This document shows positions 1 to 6,045 of a DNA stretch of 6,045 nucleotides, in pieces. The translations under genes and the position numbers were made by a program. How positions within the stretch are numbered: position 1 is the stretch's first letter; each line of letters starts with the position of its first letter. The stretch covers positions 1 through 6,045 of the forward strand of contig JANXZT010000083.1 in NCBI GenBank assembly GCA_025355395.1, in the 5' to 3' direction. Source of the DNA: Betaproteobacteria bacterium (lineage in GTDB: Bacteria; Pseudomonadota; Gammaproteobacteria; Burkholderiales; Casimicrobiaceae). The notes under the pieces are model-generated. The model was given only the letters and a program-made list of their open reading frames with translations. It made no database searches and was not told where the DNA came from.

Positions 1-49
1 TGAAGTCGCTCGTTCGCGGGAATGACGACGTTTTTGTCGTAAATATTGG

Positions 50-69
50 ATTCCCCCGTTGGCGGGAAT
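50..69. repeat. Second ATTCCC-N8-GGGAAT inverted repeat
   Basis: The 6-base arms at 50-55 and 64-69 are exact inverted copies around an 8-base centre (CCGTTGGC), the same geometry as the copy at 186-205. Related but imperfect copies lie at 96-115 (one arm mismatch, ATTTCC) and 141-159 (one C missing from the right arm). The left arm in the first unit, near 4-9, is not recognisable. Confidence 0.8.
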
Positions 70-185
70 GACGACGTTTTTGTCGTAAACATCGAATTTC
101 CTCGTTGGCGGGAATGACGTCGTTCCTGTGGTGATATTGGATTCCCGCGCTCGCGGAATGACGGCGTTTTTGTCGTAAACATCGA

Positions 186-205
186 ATTCCCGCATTCGCG
201 GGAAT
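186..205. repeat. Perfect 8-bp stem hairpin, ATTCCC-N8-GGGAAT form
   Basis: This is the best-preserved hairpin of the array: ATTCCCGC, a four-base loop ATTC, then GCGGGAAT. It is the first array hairpin met by a transcript leaving pyrG, 43 bp past the stop codon. No U-rich tract follows on the minus strand, so it does not look like a classical intrinsic terminator. It could still block or stabilise mRNA 3' ends, as REP-type hairpins do; that is inference. Confidence 0.85.
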
Positions 206-247
206 GACGCGGGGTTTGCGCGGCTGCCACTCATTGGGTAATCCCCA

Positions 248-1933
248 CTAAATCGAGGCCACTAGCTCGGGCATTGCCGCTACCGCTGCGCCAACCTGCC
301 CACGCTGGTGCCGTTCGAGGGCCGCGCGGACGAATCCGATGAAAAGCGGATGACCACGGCGCGGGTTCGAGGTGAATTCCGGGTGAAACTGGCAGCCGAA
401 GAACCAAGGATGATCCTTGAGCTCGATCATCTCACACAGATCTCCCGCCAGCGCACTCTTCGCCCGCGCACTTACCACCAGGCCGGCGGCTTCGATTCGC
501 GGCAAATAATGGTTGTTCACTTCGTAACGGTGTCGATGCCGTTCGGCGACGCGAGTCGAACCATAGATGCGATGGGCTAGGGACCCCGGCATCACATCGC
601 AGGGCTGCGCACCCAGGCGCATCGTGCCGCCGAGATCGGAGGCGGCGCTGCGTTTCTCCACCGAGCCGTCGTGGTTTTGCCATTCGGTGATGAGCGCGAC
701 CACCGGATGCGGCGTCTGCCCATCAAACTCCGTGCTGTTGGCGCCTTCGAGACCCGCCTTGTGTCGCGCGTATTCAATGACCGCCAACTGCATGCCCAGG
801 CAGATGCCGAGATACGGCACGCCATTTTCGCGGGCGTAGCGAATCGCCGCGATCTTGCCGTCGACGCCGCGCTTGCCAAATCCACCGGGAACGAGGATCG
901 CGTCCATGCCGGTGAGGCAGCCGATTCCATCGCGCTCGACCGCTTCGGAGTCGATGTAATTAATCTGTACCTTGCTCCGGGTATGAATGCCGGCGTGGGT
1001 CAGCGCTTCCGAAAGCGACTTGTACGACTCGGTGCGGTCGACATATTTGCCGACCATCGCTACATTCACGGTGTGCTCGGGATGCTCGAGCGCATAGACG
1101 AGATCGTTCCAGTGGGAAAGATCGGCCGGCGGCGGATTGAGCTCGAGCTTCTTGCAGACGATGGCGTCGAGCCCTTCGGCGTGCAGCGCGGCGGGTATCT
1201 TGTAGATCGAATCGGTGTCGAGCGCGGAGATCACTGCTTCGGGCGCGACGTTGGTGAAAAGCGAGATCTTGCGCCGGTCGCTATCCGGAATTGGCCGGTC
1301 CGCGCGGCAGAGCACCACGTCGGGCTGGATCCCGATCTCGCGCAGCTCCTTGACCGAGTGCTGCGTGGGCTTGGTCTTCATTTCGCCCGCGGTGGGAATG
1401 TAAGGCACGAGCGTCAGATGGATGTAGCAGACGTTTTCGCGGCCCAGCGTAATTCCGAGCTGCCGGATCGCTTCCAGGAAGGGGAGCGACTCGATGTCGC
1501 CGACCGTGCCGCCAACTTCCACCACTGCGACTTCGGCGTCGCCCGCGCCGGACGCAATCCAGCCCTTGATTTCGTCAGTGATGTGCGGGATGACCTGCAC
1601 GGTGCCACCGAGATAATCGCCGCGACGTTCCTTGCGGATGACGCTTTCGTAGATCTGCCCGGTGGTGAAATTGTTGCGCTTGCCCATGCGCACATCGGCA
1701 AAGCGCTCGTAATGCCCGAGGTCGAGATCGGTCTCGGCACCATCCTCGGTGACAAACACTTCGCCGTGCTGGAACGGGCTCATCGTGCCAGGATCGACGT
1801 TGATGTACGGGTCGAGCTTGAGATTGGTGACGCGAACGCCGCGGGTAGTGAGGATGGCAGCGAGCGATGCGGCCGCGATGCCTTTGCCGAGGGAGGAAAC
1901 CACCCCGCCGGTCACAAAGACGAACTTGGTCAT
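248..1933 (-). CDS. pyrG: CTP synthase (glutamine-hydrolysing)
   Basis: Makes CTP from UTP with ATP and glutamine, the last step of de novo pyrimidine nucleotide synthesis, in the cytosol. The product is 561 residues, slightly longer than the E. coli enzyme. The N-terminal amidoligase domain opens with FVTGGVVSSLGKG (residues 5-18, P-loop with Lys17) and has probable magnesium ligands Asp71 (in TDLDLGHYERF) and Glu139 (in VVEVGGTVGDIES). The C-terminal class I glutaminase domain starts near residue 290 and has VPGGFGKRG (348-356), nucleophile Cys378 in GICLGMQ, and His517/Glu519 in FHPEF, so both active sites appear intact. The ATG at 1931-1933 is chosen because family sequence begins at MTKFVFVTGG; the frame stays open 61 codons further, but that extension is not CTP synthase-like and overlaps gltX. 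The ribosome-binding site is weak (GGAA about 10 bases upstream). The stop is TAG. It follows gltX by 109 bp and probably has its own promoter. Confidence 0.99.
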   Translation of the reverse strand: MTKFVFVTGGVVSSLGKGIAAASLAAILTTRGVRVTNLKLDPYINVDPGTMSPFQHGEVFVTEDGAETDLDLGHYERFADVRMGKRNNFTTGQIYESVIRKERRGDYLGGTVQVIPHITDEIKGWIASGAGDAEVAVVEVGGTVGDIESLPFLEAIRQLGITLGRENVCYIHLTLVPYIPTAGEMKTKPTQHSVKELREIGIQPDVVLCRADRPIPDSDRRKISLFTNVAPEAVISALDTDSIYKIPAALHAEGLDAIVCKKLELNPPPADLSHWNDLVYALEHPEHTVNVAMVGKYVDRTESYKSLSEALTHAGIHTRSKVQINYIDSEAVERDGIGCLTGMDAILVPGGFGKRGVDGKIAAIRYARENGVPYLGICLGMQLAVIEYARHKAGLEGANSTEFDGQTPHPVVALITEWQNHDGSVEKRSAASDLGGTMRLGAQPCDVMPGSLAHRIYGSTRVAERHRHRYEVNNHYLPRIEAAGLVVSARAKSALAGDLCEMIELKDHPWFFGCQFHPEFTSNPRRGHPLFIGFVRAALERHQRGQVGAAVAAMPELVASI

Positions 1934-1958
1934 GGTCGACAAGTTCCGGGAAATTGGT

Positions 1959-1964
1959 ATTTTA
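1959..1964 (-). promoter_or_regulatory. Possible pyrG -10 element (TAAAAT)
   Basis: On the minus strand the sequence GGGTAAAATACC lies 25 bp before the pyrG start codon. TAAAAT matches five of six bases of the sigma-70 -10 consensus and would place the transcript start near 1952, giving a leader of roughly 20 bases. At 17-bp spacing the -35 position reads GCGCAT, which is a poor match, so the promoter would be weak, activated, or not real. Confidence 0.35.
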
Positions 1965-1992
1965 CCCGATGTCTCTCCCCGATGCGCAGGGA

Positions 1993-2008
1993 CAATGGCG
2001 CGCCAATG
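1993..2008. promoter_or_regulatory. 16-bp near-palindrome upstream of pyrG
   Basis: The core TGGCGCGCCA at 1996-2005 is a perfect 10-bp palindrome, and two further flanking positions on each side pair after one mismatch (CAaTGGCGCGCCAaTG). It lies about 30 bp upstream of the possible -10 element, where an activator or repressor could bind. No known operator is recognised, and such a palindrome can occur by chance in GC-rich sequence. Confidence 0.25.
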
Positions 2009-2042
2009 CAGCGCGGCGCCCGTTCGGCGAAGGCCGCAACAT

Positions 2043-3470
2043 TCAATGGTCGATATCGAGCCCTGCGGCGAGGCGCTCGCGCGCAGGCACGCGGCCGAGC
2101 AATGCAAGGACGGCATCGATGGCCGGTGTCTGCGCCGAGCCCGCCACCAGCACCCGCAGCGGCATCATGACCTGGCCGGGCTTCAATCCATGGTGGGCCG
2201 CATTCGCCTTGATCGCGGTCCCGATGGCATCCCGCGTCCAGCACAGGTCGGCGAACTGCGCATGAAGGGCCACCAAGGCGGGCCGGCTGGCGTCCGTCAG
2301 GTGGGTGGCGAGGACATCAGCCGGCGCATGCGGTGTAACGTAGAAGTAGCGGGCTGCCTCCGCCATCTCGACCAGGGTGCTTACCCGGTCCCTGAAAAGC
2401 ACCGCCACCCGCCCGGCGGATGGACCGCTTTGCGGGTCGATACCCGTTCGCTCGAGGTAGGGCAACAGGCGGCGTCCGAGCTCGTCGTCTGGCAACCGCT
2501 TGATGTGCTCATGGTTGACCCAGCGCAGCTTGTCGGCGTCGAAGCGGCCGGGCGCAGAAGAGAGTCCGGCCAGATTGAACCAGGCGATGAACTCGTCACG
2601 GCTGAACACCTCGTCGTCACCGTGCGACCAGCCGAGCCGGGCGAGGTAATTGACCACCGCTTCCGGCAGGTAACCGTCGTCGCGATACTGCAACACACTG
2701 CGCGCGCCGTGGCGCTTGGACAGCTTCTCGCCTTCCGGCGTCAGCACCGTCGGCAAGTGCGCGTAGACCGGCGGCTCTGCCCCCAACGCGCGGATGATGT
2801 TGATCTGGCGCGGCGTATTGTTCACGTGGTCGTCGCCACGAATGACATGGGTGATCTGCATGTCGAGATCGTCCACGACCACGCAAAAGTTGTAGGTCGG
2901 GGTGCCGTCCGAGCGCGCGATTACGAGATCGTCGAGCTCGGCATTGTCGATGGCGATGGGTCCTTTCACGCCGTCGTCCCATCGCACCGTTCCGGCCAAT
3001 GGATTCTTGAAGCGGATGACGGGGGCAACGCCGGCGGGCGGCGGCAAGGCGAGCGCGGGCCCGGGGCGCCAGCGTCCGTCGTAGCGCGGCTTCTCGCCTC
3101 GGCTCATCTGTGCCGCACGCATCGCGTCGAGCTCGGCCGGCATGGTGTAACAGCGATAGGCGAGGCCGCGCTCGACCATTTGCGCAATCACGGCGCGGTA
3201 ACGCTCCATTCGCTGCATCTGGTAATACGGGCCTTCATCGTAGTCGAGGCCGAGCCATTCCATGGCACCCAGAATCGCCTGCACCGCCTCCGGGGTGGAA
3301 CGCTCGGTATCGGTGTCTTCGATGCGCAGGATGAAAATGCCGCGCTGGCCGCGCGCGAATGCCCACGGAAACAGCGCCGACCGGATATTTCCGAGATGAA
3401 TGAAGCCGGTGGGGCTCGGCGCGAATCGGGTTCGAACGGAGCCGGGCGAAACGGGAGGAAACGAAGACAT
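2043..3470 (-). CDS. gltX: Glutamyl-tRNA synthetase
   Basis: Attaches glutamate to tRNA-Glu using ATP; a cytosolic class I synthetase. The product is 475 residues, normal for the bacterial family. The Rossmann catalytic domain starts with RFAPSPTGFIHLGN (15-28), where HLGN is the HIGH motif, and continues with LRIEDTDTERS (48-58), TYNFCVVVDD (192-201) and THVIRGDDHVNNTPRQ (207-222). KLSKR (249-253) is the KMSKS loop. The helical anticodon-binding region fills about 325-475. Of the four zinc ligands in the E. coli enzyme only Cys107 remains; the others read Thr109, Trp134 and Pro136, so this protein probably binds no zinc there. The ATG at 3468-3470 is supported by GGGA five bases upstream and by the family motif beginning soon after. 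The stop is TGA. A weak -10-like TAAACT lies at 3492-3497 on the minus strand, without a convincing -35. Whether it also charges tRNA-Gln cannot be told from the sequence. Confidence 0.98.
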   Translation of the reverse strand: MSSFPPVSPGSVRTRFAPSPTGFIHLGNIRSALFPWAFARGQRGIFILRIEDTDTERSTPEAVQAILGAMEWLGLDYDEGPYYQMQRMERYRAVIAQMVERGLAYRCYTMPAELDAMRAAQMSRGEKPRYDGRWRPGPALALPPPAGVAPVIRFKNPLAGTVRWDDGVKGPIAIDNAELDDLVIARSDGTPTYNFCVVVDDLDMQITHVIRGDDHVNNTPRQINIIRALGAEPPVYAHLPTVLTPEGEKLSKRHGARSVLQYRDDGYLPEAVVNYLARLGWSHGDDEVFSRDEFIAWFNLAGLSSAPGRFDADKLRWVNHEHIKRLPDDELGRRLLPYLERTGIDPQSGPSAGRVAVLFRDRVSTLVEMAEAARYFYVTPHAPADVLATHLTDASRPALVALHAQFADLCWTRDAIGTAIKANAAHHGLKPGQVMMPLRVLVAGSAQTPAIDAVLALLGRVPARERLAAGLDIDH

Positions 3471-3530
3471 GAAAATCCCGGCAAAAGAGCGAGTTTAGCC
3501 GATGGCAATCGTCGATCCCCGACCCGCCTC

Positions 3531-6045
3531 TTAGCGTCGAACGGGTTGCCAGCGCAGGTCGAGTGTTGCAGGCGCCGATGGGTTCGATGGTTCGCGGAAA
3601 ATGGCCATCGGACCCGGCGTATGGCCATGCGACCAGAACCGGGCAACGCGCCGCGCTTCGGCTTCGTTGGCATTCACCGGAAACGTGTCGTAGTTGCGGC
3701 CCCCCGGATGCACCACGTGGTACGTGCATCCACCGATGGCGCGATGGGCCCAGGTGTCGACCACATCGAAGACGAGCGGCGCCTGCACGCCGATCGTGGG
3801 ATGTAACGCAGAGGGCGGGTTCCAAGCGCGAAAGCGCAGGCCCGCGACGAATTCGCCTGGCACTCCGGTGGGCACGAGAGGCATCGCGCGGCCATTGCAG
3901 GTGATGCCATGGCGCTCGCTGGTCATGCCGGTAACCCTGACCTGCAAGCGTTCGACGGACGAATCGACATAGCGCGCCGTAGAAGTGCCGCTCATCTCCT
4001 CGCCGAGCACATGCCAGGGCTCGATCGCCTGGCGCAACTCCACTCCGACGCCGTCGTAGCTCACCATCCCGAAGCGCGGAAATCGAAATTCCAGGAACGG
4101 TGCGAACCAGCCTTCCTCGAATGCGTACCCTGCGGCATTCAGATCGGCGACCACGCTACGCATGTCGGCTTCAACGAAATGCGGCAACATCCACCGGTCG
4201 TGCAGCGCCGTGCCCCAGCGTACCAGTGCAGCTTCATACGGCGTTTTCCAGAACCGCGCCACCAGCGAGCGCAGCAGCAACATCTGCACCGCGCTCATGT
4301 GCTTGTGCGGTGGCATCTCGAACGCGCGAAACTCGAGCAGGCCCAGGCGTCCCGCGGGCCCGTCCGGAGAATACAGCTTGTCAATCGAGAATTCGGCGCG
4401 ATGGGTGTTGCCGGTGAGGTCGGTCAGGAGATGCCGCAGCAGCCGATCCACCAGCCACGGTGAAACCGAAACGTCGCCGGAAGAGTGAACCCGCGCCATT
4501 TGCTGGAACGCGATCTCGAGTTCGTAGAGATGGTCATCACGCGCCTCATCCACGCGCGGCGACTGGCTGGTCGGACCTACGAAAAGACCGGAGAAAAGAT
4601 ACGACAGCGCCGGGTGATTCTGCCAATAGGCAATGAGGCTGCGCAGCAAGTCGGGCCGGCGCAGGAGCGGGCTGTCGGCCGGTGTCGCACCCCCGAGGGT
4701 TATGTGATTGCCACCGCCGGTGCCTGCGTGCCGGCCATCGAGCATGAACTTCTCGGTGCCAAGACGCGCCTCGCGCGCTTCGGCATAGAGGACATCGTTC
4801 AAATGAATGAGCTCGGTCCACGTCCCCGCCGGCTGGACGTTGACCTCGATAACGCCCGGGTCCGGGGTGACGTTAAGCACCGAAATACGCGGATCCTGAG
4901 GCGGCGGGTAACCTTCGATCGCAACCGGCTGCTGCAGTTGGCGCGCCGCATTCTCGACCGCCTCCAGCAGGGCGAGATAATCCTCGACCCGGTGCAGTGG
5001 CGGCATGTAGACGTAGAGATGCCCAGCGCGTGCTTGCGCCACAACGGCGGTCTTGACCACCACCGGGGAGATGGCCGCTCGCGCTGCCGCCGTTTTGGTG
5101 CGCTGATTGCGCGCGCCCGCCGCCGCAAGCATGTCGCGCGCTGCAAAGGGATCGACCGCGTGCTCGGGATCCTCGTCTTTGGGCAGCACTTCCGGCAGTG
5201 ACGCGAGCGGCAGGCGCGCGCCAAGCGGAGAATCGCCCACCACCAAATAAAGCCGCTCGCGTCGCAGCGGCCAGCGGCTGGTCTGCCACGCGGGACCCGG
5301 TGTTTCCCGCGCCTCGAGCGGCATTGCCCGCAACGGCAACACGAATCCGGCCGGCGTTGCCAGTCCTTCCAGCAGCAAGCGGGCAAGGCGCGCGCGTTCG
5401 TCGGGCCGGGTCATGTCGGCGCGCAGCGGGTCGACGTTGACCGGGAGCGCTGCTTCGGTGCCAAGGAGCTTCGGCAAATCTTCGTAGGCCGTGATGATAT
5501 ACGCCGCCGGTACGCCAAGCTCTTCGGCAACGCATTCGATGAACCGCTGCGCCATTGCGAGATCGGCGTTACCCGGTGTTCGCACGTCGGCGTTGAGCGC
5601 GCCGTCGCGCCATACCGGCACGCTGTCACGACGCCAGTAGACGCCGAGCGCCCAGCGCGGCAACGGCTCGCCGGGATACCACTTGCCCTGTCCTTCATGC
5701 AGGAAGGCACCCGGCGCAAAGCACGCCGCCAGGCGGCGGCGCAGATTGGCCGCCAGCTCCCGTTTTTTTGGCGAGCTGGCGGCGTAGTTCCACTCCGCAC
5801 CTTCCATGTCGTCGACCGAAACGAATGTGGGCTCGCCACCCTGGGTGAGGCGTACATCGTTCGCAACAAGATCGCGATCGACCTCGAGGCCGAGCGCATC
5901 GATGGCGCTCCACTGCGCTTGTGTGTACGGCTTGGTGACGCGCGGATCTTCGTGGATGCGGGTCACCGTCATCTGCACGGCAAACGCCACTTCGCACGGA
6001 TCGGTCGCGCCGGTAACCGGAGCGGCGTTGCCGGGGTCGGCGGTG
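3531..6045 (-). CDS. Transglutaminase-family protein, DUF2126 region (5' end missing)
   Basis: The visible part is 837 codons, first complete codon at 6042-6044, stop TAA at 3531-3533. A GTG at 5988-5990 could be read as a start, but the frame is open to the window edge and the residues before it (ending ATDPCE) run smoothly into family sequence, so the true start lies outside. Relatives are about 1,100 residues with an N-terminal transglutaminase-like domain; that domain, with its catalytic Cys, is not in this window. Hallmarks of the DUF2126 region are MTVTRIHEDPRVTKPY (5925-5972), QGGEPTF (5823-5843), GQGKWYPGEPLPRWALG (5643-5693), IEVNVQPAGTWTE (4812-4850), HAGTGGGNHITLGG (4689-4730), LLEFRAFEMPPHKH (4299-4340) and, near the C-terminus, HPGGRNYDTFPVNANEAEAR. 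No membrane segment is evident in the visible part. The biochemical role is unknown; the motif order suggests a glutamine-synthetase-like amide ligase (inference). gltX follows after 60 bp in the same direction, with no clear terminator between, but no functional link is obvious. Confidence 0.93.
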   Translation of the reverse strand, partial: TADPGNAAPVTGATDPCEVAFAVQMTVTRIHEDPRVTKPYTQAQWSAIDALGLEVDRDLVANDVRLTQGGEPTFVSVDDMEGAEWNYAASSPKKRELAANLRRRLAACFAPGAFLHEGQGKWYPGEPLPRWALGVYWRRDSVPVWRDGALNADVRTPGNADLAMAQRFIECVAEELGVPAAYIITAYEDLPKLLGTEAALPVNVDPLRADMTRPDERARLARLLLEGLATPAGFVLPLRAMPLEARETPGPAWQTSRWPLRRERLYLVVGDSPLGARLPLASLPEVLPKDEDPEHAVDPFAARDMLAAAGARNQRTKTAAARAAISPVVVKTAVVAQARAGHLYVYMPPLHRVEDYLALLEAVENAARQLQQPVAIEGYPPPQDPRISVLNVTPDPGVIEVNVQPAGTWTELIHLNDVLYAEAREARLGTEKFMLDGRHAGTGGGNHITLGGATPADSPLLRRPDLLRSLIAYWQNHPALSYLFSGLFVGPTSQSPRVDEARDDHLYELEIAFQQMARVHSSGDVSVSPWLVDRLLRHLLTDLTGNTHRAEFSIDKLYSPDGPAGRLGLLEFRAFEMPPHKHMSAVQMLLLRSLVARFWKTPYEAALVRWGTALHDRWMLPHFVEADMRSVVADLNAAGYAFEEGWFAPFLEFRFPRFGMVSYDGVGVELRQAIEPWHVLGEEMSGTSTARYVDSSVERLQVRVTGMTSERHGITCNGRAMPLVPTGVPGEFVAGLRFRAWNPPSALHPTIGVQAPLVFDVVDTWAHRAIGGCTYHVVHPGGRNYDTFPVNANEAEARRVARFWSHGHTPGPMAIFREPSNPSAPATLDLRWQPVRR

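Larger units (their letters stand above)
1..209. repeat. Tandem array of about 4.5 units of 45-46 bp with hairpins
   Basis: Units read approximately 1-46, 47-92, 93-137, 138-182 and a partial unit 183-209. Each holds a GCGGGAATGACG-like block; units 1, 2 and 4 continue into a CGTTTTTGTCGTAAA-like block. Unit 3 is the most diverged in its second half (around 119-137). Junctions alternate: units 2 and 4 begin TGGATTCC, units 3 and 5 begin CGAATTTC or CGAATTCC. Unit 1 begins differently (TGAAGTCG) and may be decayed or cut by the window edge. No open reading frame is supported here. The array lies just downstream of the pyrG stop codon, with a 38-bp spacer (210-247) that shows nothing else. It resembles the short intergenic palindromic repeats common in beta- and gammaproteobacteria, but I cannot name a family with certainty. 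Confidence 0.9.

Noticed and set aside
1..209. CRISPR array
   Set aside because: The whole 46-bp unit repeats, with no unique spacers between constant repeats, and no cas gene is seen.
186..247. Intrinsic terminator of pyrG
   Set aside because: The 186-205 hairpin is strong, but no U tract follows it on the minus strand, and the TGGG/CCCA pairing near the stop codon is too short to call.
1934..2042. tRNA gene or small CDS in the gltX-pyrG gap
   Set aside because: The gap is long enough for a tRNA, but I see no T-loop consensus and no cloverleaf pairing, and no credible short frame with a ribosome-binding site.
1934..2116. N-terminal extension of pyrG by 61 codons
   Set aside because: The extension has no CTP synthase character, overlaps the gltX coding end by about 70 bp, and the family start MTKFVFVTGG fits the ATG at 1931-1933.
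671..2170. 499-codon open frame on the plus strand
   Set aside because: It lies antisense to pyrG, whose family identity is certain, and its translation shows no recognisable domain. Long antisense frames are expected in GC-rich genes.
3471..3530. Terminator between the DUF2126 gene and gltX
   Set aside because: Only 4-bp stems (for example GTCG/CGAC) with no following U tract are present, so read-through into gltX cannot be excluded.
1749..3806. 685-codon open frame on the plus strand
   Set aside because: It spans the 3' part of the DUF2126 gene, all of gltX and the start of pyrG in antisense, including both intergenic gaps. No domain is visible, so it is a codon-bias shadow.

Overview
This window looks like chromosomal core sequence from a GC-rich betaproteobacterium. 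The basis is family knowledge recalled from memory: the glutamyl-tRNA synthetase carries the HLGN form of the HIGH motif (FIHLGNIRSALF) and has lost most of the zinc-ligand positions of the E. coli enzyme, as in Burkholderiales-type GluRS. I could not run a search, so the order and genus are open.

All three genes lie on the minus strand, so transcription runs from right to left. At the right edge (3531 to beyond 6045) is the C-terminal part of a large transglutaminase-family/DUF2126 protein. Its reading frame stays open through the right edge, so the N-terminal part is missing. After a 60-bp gap comes gltX, glutamyl-tRNA synthetase (2043-3470). After a further 109-bp gap comes pyrG, CTP synthase (248-1933). 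The gltX-pyrG gap holds a plausible -10 element and a short palindrome, so pyrG probably has its own promoter. The left end (1 to about 209) is a non-coding array of about 4.5 units of 45-46 bp. Most units carry an ATTCCC-N8-GGGAAT-type hairpin and a second small hairpin, and unit junctions alternate between two forms. The array may continue past the left edge. I see nothing more in 210-247, the spacer between the array and the pyrG stop codon.

gltX and pyrG are housekeeping genes (charging of tRNA-Glu; UTP to CTP) that share direction and no obvious pathway. The DUF2126 protein is the least understood product. Its visible part holds motifs whose order resembles glutamine-synthetase-fold amide ligases, and in relatives this region is joined to a transglutaminase-like domain. 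I found no RNA gene, insertion sequence, CRISPR array or phage gene. The best leads are the alternating repeat array and the ligase-like reading of the DUF2126 region; the rest of the window is ordinary.
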